A stretch of DNA of 64,000 nt from a virus: IMG/VR virus record IMGVR_UViG_3300009551_000003, positions 54,696-118,695 of that record. One strand, given 5' to 3'. Shown piece after piece: positions 1 to 7,697 of the stretch (within the stretch, counting starts at the first letter, position 1; every line of letters begins with the position of its first letter). The notes beneath the pieces were generated by a model. It was not told where the DNA came from, did no database searches, and saw only the letters and a list, made by a program, of their open reading frames with translations. The position numbers and the translations under genes are program-made.

Positions 1-1293
1 AGAATCTTGCAAGTCGCGGCGGCCGACGAGCTTGGCGGGCGGTTGCGCGAGGCTACGCCAACCCGGGCCGGAGTTGATGCCACGGCGACCGCTCTCGCGG
101 CAATGGTCTACGACGATCCGAAGTCAACTGACGCGCAGAAGGTTGACGCCAAAAAGATTATCGACGAGGCCGGCGGGCTGGAGGCGGCGCAAGCATTGGT
201 CAAAGCTACGAAGATCATGGGTGACAAAGACGCCAGTCAGAATACGACGAACGCGGCCAAGACATTGATCAATGCTTTCTATAAAAACGCCCCTCCGGAA
301 GTGATCAAGGCCTACGCTATGAACCTTGACACGATAGGTGGTAAGGGCAACTTCCCGATCGCTGCTGCCGATATCATCTATAACTACGAGGTAAATGCGA
401 ACAATGCCGCGCGAGCGGCCGACAAGAGTAAAGAGGCGCCAATTCTGAAGACCGAAACCGTGGACGGCTACATTCGATTACCGGACGTGAACATTGTGCG
501 CAACGGCGCCGCCTCGACCACGGTCAGTCGAGACGTGGCAAATGGCTGGGGCGGCACAGTTAACAACGTGCCATCCGGTATTGATCGGCGAGAAGTGATC
601 GACTACGCGAATCAGGAGTTCAAGAATATCGGAGGATACGACGGCGTCAAAGCTGCTATTCGCGCCAAGTGGGAGACGACGCAATATCTGCTTGACCGTG
701 CTGACATGCCCGTGGTGCAAGTCTATCGCGGGATCAATATGGAGCATAGACCCGACGTGACCACTAGTCAGAAAGGCGAGTTCAACCCGCCGACAAGTGG
801 AATGGTGTCAGGCTATAAAGTCGGCCACGGCGACCCCTCGGATATGGGGCCTCTGAATCTGAAAGACTTCGATATTGGTGCTGTACTGAAGATCGCGTCG
901 GGGAAGACGATCACAAAAGATAGCGCCATCGATCCGCCGGGCAATAAAGGCAGCGGCATTGGTACATGGACATACGATGAAGCCCCGACTGTTTCGCGGC
1001 GTATCGTGCTTCGTGCGGAAGTGCCTCGCACCGCTGTTATCTCGGTTCCGGCGTATGGAGTCAATGTCAAGAGCGAACAGGAAGTGGTTGTCGTTGGTAC
1101 TGCATGGCGTGATTGGGACGCATGGTCAGGGAGAGCCCCATCGTTTACCGAAGTGCCGCTGCATACGAAACGAACTGAAGACACGACTGCGGCATTCGAC
1201 AAGTGGGTCTCCGATAACGCTACACAAGAAGCCGCTGAGATGGCCGGCATTGATAAGCTTGTCACCGAACTGAAACAAAAGAAAGCCGCGTGA
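1..1293 (+). CDS. Head-region protein with C-terminal ADP-ribosyltransferase-like domain (5' partial)
   Basis: The frame is open to the left edge, so the true start lies outside the window; counting below starts at the TTG at 7. The N-terminal 150 residues are helical and not recognised. The C-terminal half carries VYRG (Arg about 241), a central segment with GSGIGTWTY, and KSEQEVVVVG, whose E357-x-E359 matches the catalytic ExE of R-S-E class ADP-ribosyltransferases. Phages commonly fuse such domains to portal or minor head proteins that are injected or packaged. The gene ends with an ATGA-type overlap into the next gene and sits upstream of the scaffold, which fits a minor head protein. ART activity is inferred from motif spacing only; an inactive structural relative is possible. 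Confidence 0.6.
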   Translation, partial: RILQVAAADELGGRLREATPTRAGVDATATALAAMVYDDPKSTDAQKVDAKKIIDEAGGLEAAQALVKATKIMGDKDASQNTTNAAKTLINAFYKNAPPEVIKAYAMNLDTIGGKGNFPIAAADIIYNYEVNANNAARAADKSKEAPILKTETVDGYIRLPDVNIVRNGAASTTVSRDVANGWGGTVNNVPSGIDRREVIDYANQEFKNIGGYDGVKAAIRAKWETTQYLLDRADMPVVQVYRGINMEHRPDVTTSQKGEFNPPTSGMVSGYKVGHGDPSDMGPLNLKDFDIGAVLKIASGKTITKDSAIDPPGNKGSGIGTWTYDEAPTVSRRIVLRAEVPRTAVISVPAYGVNVKSEQEVVVVGTAWRDWDAWSGRAPSFTEVPLHTKRTEDTTAAFDKWVSDNATQEAAEMAGIDKLVTELKQKKAA

Positions 1294-1772
1294 TGGATAT
1301 CGATCTCAATGATCACGGCGATCCCCATTGGTTGTCAGGAAAGGGCAAAGCCAATCGCGACGCTATCCGGCGCAAGCATCGCGCGGCGCACGTGCTCACT
1401 CGCGAGCGCGTGCACAAGCCGGCATCTCCGGAGACGCGTGCCAAGCTGGAGAAGTCGCTGCTCGCCTACAACGAGCGCGTGCTGGCAAAAGCTCGGGTCA
1501 AGATCGAAACTGAAAAGCAGGCTGTCGGAAAGAGCCACAGAGATATCGTTGCGATCTTCAATGCAGCACTGGCGATCCTCGACGCATCCGAACCGATCAT
1601 GCGTGAGATGATCGAGAGCGATTTGATGGACGTGGCAGGATCGAACAGCACAAAGCGCACAAGCGCGAAAAAGGCGACCGACGCGCTGATGAAGAAGATC
1701 ACGGCCGTTCGCGTCAAGGCGATCAAGGACGCGTTCCGGCACCTGAGAGCGAATCTGCCCAATGACGTATAA
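1290..1772 (+). CDS. Hypothetical head-region protein
   Basis: A 160-residue, highly charged and mostly helical protein with no signal peptide or membrane segment. It overlaps the preceding gene by 4 bases and the next gene by 11, so the three are probably translationally coupled. I do not recognise the family. Its position between an ART-like head protein and the scaffold suggests a small head-assembly or packaged protein. Confidence 0.7.
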   Translation: MMDIDLNDHGDPHWLSGKGKANRDAIRRKHRAAHVLTRERVHKPASPETRAKLEKSLLAYNERVLAKARVKIETEKQAVGKSHRDIVAIFNAALAILDASEPIMREMIESDLMDVAGSNSTKRTSAKKATDALMKKITAVRVKAIKDAFRHLRANLPNDV

Positions 1773-2733
1773 CCCAAGCGAGGCTCGAAACAACCATGGC
1801 GAATTTGGCACCACCGACGTCGCTCTCAAAGGCCCGGCGCCTCCGCAATCGAACGTGCGACCCGTCGCAACTGCCAGACCTATTGCGCCCGCTGCTCACG
1901 CTGGGGCGGATTCGCCGGAAGCCTCCCAGCTTCAAGCCCAGAAAGTCGCTGGGGGATATCAGCCGCTAGTCGGGCTGCCGGACAAACCCATCCAAGTCGC
2001 CGGCCAGTGGTACACACCCGGGCCGATCGGCCGGCTCAAGGACGCGGCGGCGGAGTACATGAAGACGGCCGGGCTCCCTTACAACCCGCCAACCGAATAC
2101 GCGAAGCTCGACAAGACCCGGGCGGCAGAGATCGCCGATGCGTTCGAGAAGGAAAAGGCCGAACCGAATGACCCGAAGGTGAAGGCCAGTTACGATGCGA
2201 TGGTGAAAGAAACGCTCGCGCAGTGGGATACGATCAAGGGCACCGGCCTGAAGGTCGAATGGGTAAAGCCCGGCCAGCCTGATCCATACGCGGCTAGCCC
2301 GCGCCTTGCTGCGCTCGACGTGAGCATGAACAATCATTGGTGGGGCTTCCCCACTGATCAGGGCTTCGGATCAGGACCCGACGCCGCGAAGTACATGAAG
2401 GACAACCCATTGCTCAAGCCGACAGGCGAAGTGATCGACGGGCGCCCCGTAGTCGCCAACGACGTCTTCCGGATCGTGCACGACATGATGGGGCATCTGA
2501 AGGAAGGCAATGGCTTCAGAGCCGAGGGCGAAGAGAATGCGTGGCGCTCTCACGCTGCGATGTATTCGGACCTCGCGCGGCCGGCCATGACAAATGAGAC
2601 GCGTGGACAAAATTCGTGGGTCAACTTTGGACCCTACGGCGAAAAGAACCGGACGGCGAATGCGGCTGATACGCACTTCGCTCCACAGAAGATCGGATTG
2701 CTGCCGGAGCGATTCGTGAATGAAGGTCGATAA
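1762..2733 (+). CDS. Conserved phage virion protein with HDxxGH motif
   Basis: This 323-residue protein opens with YNPSEARNNHGEF, which resembles the RDxxGRF-type N-termini of phage head proteins, followed by a Pro/Ala-rich linker of about 60 residues. The C-terminal half contains VFRIVHDMMGHLKEGNGF (His240, Asp241, Gly244, His245), then GEENAW and a conserved ETRGQNSWVNFGP stretch. I recognise this block as recurring in head-region proteins of large phages, without an assigned function. Clustered His, Asp and Glu suggest metal binding, and a hydrolase is possible. It overlaps genes on both sides, within the head block. Confidence 0.7.
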   Translation: MTYNPSEARNNHGEFGTTDVALKGPAPPQSNVRPVATARPIAPAAHAGADSPEASQLQAQKVAGGYQPLVGLPDKPIQVAGQWYTPGPIGRLKDAAAEYMKTAGLPYNPPTEYAKLDKTRAAEIADAFEKEKAEPNDPKVKASYDAMVKETLAQWDTIKGTGLKVEWVKPGQPDPYAASPRLAALDVSMNNHWWGFPTDQGFGSGPDAAKYMKDNPLLKPTGEVIDGRPVVANDVFRIVHDMMGHLKEGNGFRAEGEENAWRSHAAMYSDLARPAMTNETRGQNSWVNFGPYGEKNRTANAADTHFAPQKIGLLPERFVNEGR

Positions 2734-3077
2734 TGTCGATCGTAGAAATCCACGAACACGGTAGCGAGGGCTGGGATCGGCATCGTGCGAAGCACATGCC
2801 GAGGCACTTGAAGGTCTATGGTCGGCCGCTTCATCACTGGGCGCGTGTGCTCGCTGGCGCCGACTTGAAACAGATCGAGGCAGCCATCAAGATTGGACTC
2901 ACCTCTCAGGACGATAACACAACGATTGCTCACCGCGTCATCGGAAGCCGCCGGCTTAACGGCGTCAATGGCGCGACTGAGATCACGAGGCGACACATCC
3001 TCCACCTAGGTAGGGGATACTTGCGTAAGAGAAAATCCCGCATGAGCGGGTCTTCATCGGATGTCCGATCGAAGTAA
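2733..3077 (+). CDS. Small basic hypothetical protein
   Basis: A 114-residue, His/Arg-rich protein (WDRHRAKHMPRH near the N-terminus). The ATG overlaps the previous stop as TAATG, supporting this start. The C-terminus is low complexity (Arg/Lys/Ser) and the true protein may be valued mainly for its first 95 residues. No family is recognised. It lies between the HDxxGH protein and the scaffold gene. Confidence 0.5.
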   Translation: MSIVEIHEHGSEGWDRHRAKHMPRHLKVYGRPLHHWARVLAGADLKQIEAAIKIGLTSQDDNTTIAHRVIGSRRLNGVNGATEITRRHILHLGRGYLRKRKSRMSGSSSDVRSK

Positions 3078-3093
3078 CCACCAAGAGGATGCT

Positions 3094-3951
3094 ATGAAAC
3101 TTAAAACCGTATACGCCACAGTCGAGGAAATTCCCGAAGGCTATGGCGATCTCTACACCGAACGCAATGGCCAGTGGGAGTTGACTGCCGTCGAGGGTGT
3201 GAAGACCCAAGCCGATGTCGATCGCGTCCAAGAATCCCTCCGCAAGGAACGTGCCGACCACAAGGCAACCAAAGACAAGTTCACGCCTTTCGCTGAGCTT
3301 GACCCCGCTGAAGTTCTCGAAAAGCTGGAAGGTTACGACAGCCTTGTCGAGCAGAACGAAGCTCTCAAGGCCGGCGGCCAGTTCGACGAAGCGAAGGCCG
3401 AGCCGATCATTCAGGCACGTGTGCGTCAGGCGATCGGTCCGCTGGAGCGTGACAAAGTTTCGCTCCAGAAGCAAATCGAAGAGCGCAACCGCAAACTTGC
3501 TGAGAAGGATAGCGAGGTCTCCACGCTCAAACACACCATCACCTCCGGCACAGTCGAGCGGGAAATCCGCGACGCTGCTGTCGAGGCAAAGGTGATCGGG
3601 CCGGCGATCGGTGACGTGGTACTCAATGGCAACCGCGTGTTCGAGTTGACCGAAGACGGTCGAGTTGTCACTCGGGATGTACCGGGTGTTACCCCGGGCC
3701 TCACGCCGAAGGAATGGCTGAAGGACAAGCAGGAAAGTGCACCGCATTGGTGGCCTGCCTCGGTCGGCGGCGGCTCTCGCGGCGGTGGCGGACCGGGCGG
3801 TGCCGGAGTGGGCGCCAACAATCCTTGGTCAAAGGAAGGTTGGAATCTCACCAAGCAGGGCGCGTTCGTCCGCGAGCACGGCGAGGCAAAGGCTGCGGAA
3901 GCGGCTGCGCGTGTCGGCTCCAAGCTCGGAGCGACCAAGCCGGGAGCGTAA
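3094..3951 (+). CDS. Capsid scaffolding-like protein
   Basis: The 285-residue protein has the layout of a phage scaffold: a charged N-terminal region, a central coiled coil (about residues 100-160, ERDKVSLQKQIEERNRK), a Gly-rich linker (about 225-240) and a short C-terminal segment beginning NPWSKEGWNLTKQGAF. The start is ATG 3094, because AAGAGG lies 5 bases upstream; an in-frame ATG at 3061 lacks such a site. Scaffolds normally sit next to the capsid gene, but here a 6-kb fibre block separates them. The C-terminal motif recurs in the protein at 7440-7697. A strong hairpin follows the gene. Confidence 0.75.
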   Translation: MKLKTVYATVEEIPEGYGDLYTERNGQWELTAVEGVKTQADVDRVQESLRKERADHKATKDKFTPFAELDPAEVLEKLEGYDSLVEQNEALKAGGQFDEAKAEPIIQARVRQAIGPLERDKVSLQKQIEERNRKLAEKDSEVSTLKHTITSGTVEREIRDAAVEAKVIGPAIGDVVLNGNRVFELTEDGRVVTRDVPGVTPGLTPKEWLKDKQESAPHWWPASVGGGSRGGGGPGGAGVGANNPWSKEGWNLTKQGAFVREHGEAKAAEAAARVGSKLGATKPGA

Positions 3952-3983
3952 TGCAACTCCCCTAATCTGCTAGGTTACAGGCT

Positions 3984-4014
3984 AGGGCGTCGCGTATATC
4001 ATACGCGACGCCCT
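3984..4014 (+). terminator. Hairpin after scaffold gene
   Basis: A perfect 14-bp stem (AGGGCGTCGCGTAT and its complement) closes on a 3-base loop, 33 bases after the scaffold stop. There is no U tract after it, so it may be a weak terminator or an RNA-processing or stability structure separating the scaffold from the spike genes. Confidence 0.55.
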
Positions 4015-4046
4015 CTGTCTTGGACTGAAGCAAATGGGATTATACC

Positions 4047-4214
4047 ATGACCGATGTAACTGTTGCTCTTGTGGACATCCCGGTCACGAACATTCCAAGT
4101 GTCATTGACGTGCCGGTTACGCCGATCGTCTCGAACATCCCGGTTACTCCCGTGATCCCGCAAGTCACTCTTGAAGTCGGCGCCGGCAGTAGCGGCAATG
4201 GACCTCCCGCATGA
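4047..4214 (+). CDS. Small V/P/T-rich protein upstream of the tail spike
   Basis: A 55-residue protein built from imperfect repeats of (N/D)(I/V)PVTP, ending GSSGNGPPA. It overlaps the spike gene by ATGA, so the two are translationally coupled. The ending resembles that of the small protein at 7440-7697 (SGDGPPT), which overlaps the second fibre gene in the same way. A linker or adaptor for spike assembly is possible; no family is recognised. Confidence 0.6.
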   Translation: MTDVTVALVDIPVTNIPSVIDVPVTPIVSNIPVTPVIPQVTLEVGAGSSGNGPPA

Positions 4215-6748
4215 GCATCGTAGACGGACAATTCTATATCAACAACCTCAATGGTGACTACTATTTGAGGGAGAACGGCGCGTGGGTCCTGAGAGGGAAC
4301 ATCGAATCGCTAGGGTTCGCCGACGTGCTCGGTCTTGTGCAACCCGGGGATACTGATCAAACGGCTGCGCTAGCGCGTGCTATCGCTACCGGCAAACCGA
4401 TCATGTTCCGCTACAACGGAGGCACGCCGTATGTGATCTCTGCGCGTCAGACTGTTCCGGCTAATACCGCGATCTTTGGATTTGGTGGCCGTGCCGTGAT
4501 CTCCATGGCGGTTACGGGCCAATTGTTCTTGATGAACGCCGTCTCCGGAGTTCGGATCAAAGACCTCAAGGTCATTGGAAATAAAGCGGCTGTCACTGCG
4601 GGTCCTCCTATCGACTTTGAAGGCGCCTCTGACTGTGTTCTAGACGATTGCGATTTCACGGATTGCAGCCGAGAGATTCGATTGTTCGCAGGCACGAACA
4701 ACGTGCGAGTGCGACGCGTCAGCTATACAAACAGCGGACAGCACGGTCTCCAGATCGACAACTCATTCAACAACACCGTCTCGCAATTCAATGTCAACGG
4801 CAGCGTCGGTTTCGGCATCATCCTGACCGGGGGTTCGCACGAAAACGAACTTTCGTTCAACAAGACTTTCAGTAACGGTATCGAGCTTATCGGTATCACC
4901 TACGAGTGTTGGGGCAACCGTGTCATCGGCAACCACGCTGAAGGGACTGGCGACAACGGCATCTCGATCACGGGGTTCGACAATCTTGTCGTCGGTAATA
5001 TCTGCCGCTTCAACTCCAACAACGGCATTCACGTCTACGGCAACAACAACACGGTCGTAGGCAACAACTGCAAGAACAACAACCAACGCTTCCTAAGCGA
5101 TGGCGTCTCGACCTTCTCCGGCATTGAGGTAGGTCCTGCGTTCGGTGGTGCATGCTGGGATAATACGATCACTGGCAACATCTGCTCGGACGATCAAGTC
5201 GTGCCTACTCAAACGTATGGAACGCACGTCCAACCGAACGTGATGGCGCAATGGGCAACGGGCGTTGTGACCGGCGTTCGTGCCGTAGTCTTCAATGGCA
5301 CGAATGCTTACATCGCGACCTCGGCCGGCACCACGGGTGTAACCGCGCCAGTGCACACGACTGGAACTGTCTCAGACGGCGGAGTGAACTGGCTCTTCCT
5401 GTTTGGCTTGCACACGGACAATACCACGTTGGGCGCGGCTGGAAATGCGTTGATCGGCAATACGTGTGTTGGCAACCGCATTGCACCGTCGCTTGATGAC
5501 AGTCAAAATAATAACAGCGATATCGGTGGACCCGATTCGATGCTTCGAAGCATCAAGAACATTCCGCCAAACTCCAATGTGACGGGCGTAGGCGGCAACA
5601 TGGTTCTCCGTCGCGGCGTCGGCCAGCCGTGGCTCGCGGCGTATGTGAACTCTGGAGCAACCACTGCAAATCGAGGCTTGTGGCAGCCGGTGCAGATTAG
5701 GGCACTCGGTTTGCATTCGGTCAGGCCGTCGAGCGGGTCGGTCGGTTCCGGGTTCGAGGGCTCACAGTGGTATGATCTTGACGAAGGACGCATGGTCATC
5801 GCGGCCGGCGGCGCGCGTGGCGGTGCGTGGCTCGACGCTCTAAGCCGACAGGACCCCGTCACCGGAGTTTCGGCTGCCGGCACTGGGCAAAGCGATGCTA
5901 CACTGTTGGCATACGCGCACAATACAATCAGCACCGTGGCGGCCGGCGCCGGAGTCAAACTGCCGGTGATCACGTTCCCCGGTGAGGAGATGACGGTCTT
6001 CAACGATGGTGCCAACAATCTGCTCGTCTACCCGTCCACGGGAGCACAGATCAACGCGCTTGGCGCTAACAATCCGTTCACTCTGCCGACTGGGCAGGCG
6101 ATCACCTTTAGGACTTCATCCTCGACCCTATGGCGCACTCCAGCGCTCAACGTCTCGACGAGTGGCGGCGTTACGCCGATCACGCATACCGTGGGCAATT
6201 GGTATCTTCCGGAAGATATCCGCGTAACAGGTACGATCGCGGGCAGCGCGAACCAAATCAGGTTGTTTCCATTCATCGCGAATGAGAGTATCACGATCAG
6301 TCAGCTTGGGTCTTTCCTTGTCACTGGACAGGCAGCAGCCAATCTGCAATTGGCGATATATGCGGCTGATCCGACGACGCATCTCCCCACGGGGCCGGCT
6401 CTTAGCAGCACTGCGAGTATAGCAGTAGCCGTAGCTAATCAAGGCAGCGTATCCGCCGCTCTCGGGAGCAATGTCGCGCTGGTAAAGGGCAATCTCTATT
6501 ATCTGGCAGACAACGTGGATACGGCGTCTGTTTCGTTCACCTCACTGCATTCACTCGGCGTCATCGCTGCATATGCGATTGGCGATGCCACGTTGAGCAA
6601 CGTTCTTAATAGCCAAACTGACCTCGGGGGCTATTTCTTTTCGCAGACGTTCAATACATGGCCGACATTCACTGGAGCTTCGTCCTTCACGAGGGCTCAG
6701 GGTCCCAGTCTCGTCGCTATCGCGTTCAAAGTCGCAAGTGTACCGTAA
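4211..6748 (+). CDS. Tail spike with right-handed beta-helix
   Basis: An 845-residue protein. Residues 1-29 form a virion-anchor-like segment (FYINNLNGDYYLRENGAW) shared with the fibre at 7694-9718. From about 60 to 330 the sequence has NosD/pectate-lyase-like beta-helix turns rich in Asn and Gly, such as GNNNTVVGNNCKNN. A module near 360-400 ending in DGGVNWLFL resembles adhesin modules in later tail proteins. The C-terminal 250 residues are beta-rich and may aid trimerisation or receptor contact. Such spikes often cleave or bind host surface polysaccharide; enzymatic activity cannot be shown here. The gene is coupled to the small protein upstream and lies unusually between scaffold and capsid. 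Confidence 0.8.
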   Translation: MSIVDGQFYINNLNGDYYLRENGAWVLRGNIESLGFADVLGLVQPGDTDQTAALARAIATGKPIMFRYNGGTPYVISARQTVPANTAIFGFGGRAVISMAVTGQLFLMNAVSGVRIKDLKVIGNKAAVTAGPPIDFEGASDCVLDDCDFTDCSREIRLFAGTNNVRVRRVSYTNSGQHGLQIDNSFNNTVSQFNVNGSVGFGIILTGGSHENELSFNKTFSNGIELIGITYECWGNRVIGNHAEGTGDNGISITGFDNLVVGNICRFNSNNGIHVYGNNNTVVGNNCKNNNQRFLSDGVSTFSGIEVGPAFGGACWDNTITGNICSDDQVVPTQTYGTHVQPNVMAQWATGVVTGVRAVVFNGTNAYIATSAGTTGVTAPVHTTGTVSDGGVNWLFLFGLHTDNTTLGAAGNALIGNTCVGNRIAPSLDDSQNNNSDIGGPDSMLRSIKNIPPNSNVTGVGGNMVLRRGVGQPWLAAYVNSGATTANRGLWQPVQIRALGLHSVRPSSGSVGSGFEGSQWYDLDEGRMVIAAGGARGGAWLDALSRQDPVTGVSAAGTGQSDATLLAYAHNTISTVAAGAGVKLPVITFPGEEMTVFNDGANNLLVYPSTGAQINALGANNPFTLPTGQAITFRTSSSTLWRTPALNVSTSGGVTPITHTVGNWYLPEDIRVTGTIAGSANQIRLFPFIANESITISQLGSFLVTGQAAANLQLAIYAADPTTHLPTGPALSSTASIAVAVANQGSVSAALGSNVALVKGNLYYLADNVDTASVSFTSLHSLGVIAAYAIGDATLSNVLNSQTDLGGYFFSQTFNTWPTFTGASSFTRAQGPSLVAIAFKVASVP

Positions 6749-6762
6749 ACAGGAGAACTTCT

Positions 6763-7056
6763 ATGTCAGCATTTAGAGGCATCGCATTCATCACTCTGCC
6801 CCCTACCGTTCAAGTAAACGGGAGTACGGATGGTGATTATCCCGATATCACTAAACTCTATTTGATGATCAACGGTTACGCAACGGACGGTGCTATACGG
6901 CACCAAATCGATAATGTTGTGGCGCTCCCGTTCGATCTTGATCATGCCGCGATGGATAATCTAATCCGGACTGCTATATGCGATCAATTTGCGGTTAGCT
7001 GGAGTATTTTCCTCGATCCGAAGGATATCTATTTCCCGCTAGCCGTTTCGAGTTAA
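6763..7056 (+). CDS. Hypothetical virion-associated protein
   Basis: A 97-residue protein starting at ATG 6763, chosen because AGGAG lies just upstream; the longer in-frame reading would overlap the spike. It is beta-rich with no membrane segment. It belongs to the run of small genes between the two fibre genes, so a fibre accessory role is plausible. The family is not recognised. Confidence 0.65.
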   Translation: MSAFRGIAFITLPPTVQVNGSTDGDYPDITKLYLMINGYATDGAIRHQIDNVVALPFDLDHAAMDNLIRTAICDQFAVSWSIFLDPKDIYFPLAVSS

Positions 7057-7068
7057 GGATCAGGATCA

Positions 7069-7437
7069 ATGACTGCCAAAGTAACATTCCCGCAACCAAA
7101 CAACGCGTGGCTCTTGCTTGCCTTCCGATTCGGAACGCAAGGCGACACCTCATGGTCGTTCGTTGGCAAGCACTTCCTGTGCGACTTCAAAGCTGATCCC
7201 GGACAAGACGATGCCGACTTGGCGACCTCCTCGATCGGGAGCCCGCAAACCATCCTCGTGCTGGATACCGTCAATCGCATCCTGCAATTCAACCTGACGG
7301 ATCATCAGCTTCGTGCTGCGCTGGAGCCGGGGCCATACAGCTTCGATATGATCATGGTGGACGATGTTACGGGCGAGCGCGACGTGCTCATGACCGGCGT
7401 GATGACGCTAACCCAAGGTGTCACGATCGAGGACTGA
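7069..7437 (+). CDS. Phage tail-associated small protein
   Basis: A 122-residue beta-rich protein. The pattern LLLAFRFGTQGD, then a conserved Asp-rich stretch, a PGPYSFDMIMVDD segment and a terminal GVMTLTQGVT, is familiar from small proteins encoded beside phage fibre or baseplate genes, usually annotated only as structural. It starts 12 bases after the previous gene and ends 2 bases before the next, suggesting an operon with the fibre at 7694. Confidence 0.6.
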   Translation: MTAKVTFPQPNNAWLLLAFRFGTQGDTSWSFVGKHFLCDFKADPGQDDADLATSSIGSPQTILVLDTVNRILQFNLTDHQLRAALEPGPYSFDMIMVDDVTGERDVLMTGVMTLTQGVTIED

Positions 7438-7439
7438 AG

Positions 7440-7697
7440 ATGGCTTTTGAAGAGAACCCTTGGTCGGACGAATTTTGGAATCTGACGCAACAGGGTGCAT
7501 ACATCAAGCAGTTCGGTGTCGAAGTCGCGAAGACGAAAGCTCGTCAGGCTGGCACGAAGCTCTATGCCGCGCGTAAGACCGCTCCGAAGCCGGAGCTTCG
7601 TGTTCTCGTGCAGCGTCGCAACCTTGTCGTCGGCGGAGGTACAGTGGGCGGCCTCCCGGCTGATGCTCTTACGAGTGGCGACGGGCCTCCGACGTGA
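7440..7697 (+). CDS. Small protein carrying the scaffold C-terminal motif
   Basis: This 85-residue protein opens with ENPWSDEFWNLTQQGAY, matching the last 44 residues of the scaffold protein (NPWSKEGWNLTKQGAF), including the downstream basic helix with AGTKL versus VGSKL. The tail SGDGPPT resembles the end of the 55-residue protein at 4047. A GTGA overlap couples it to the fibre gene at 7694. It may compete with or mimic the scaffold tail, or be a recombination remnant. Confidence 0.65.
   Translation: MAFEENPWSDEFWNLTQQGAYIKQFGVEVAKTKARQAGTKLYAARKTAPKPELRVLVQRRNLVVGGGTVGGLPADALTSGDGPPT

Noticed and set aside
4020-4046. Promoter before the small V/P/T protein
   Set aside because: TTGGAC and TATACC are only 15 bp apart and the -10 abuts the ATG; not convincing.
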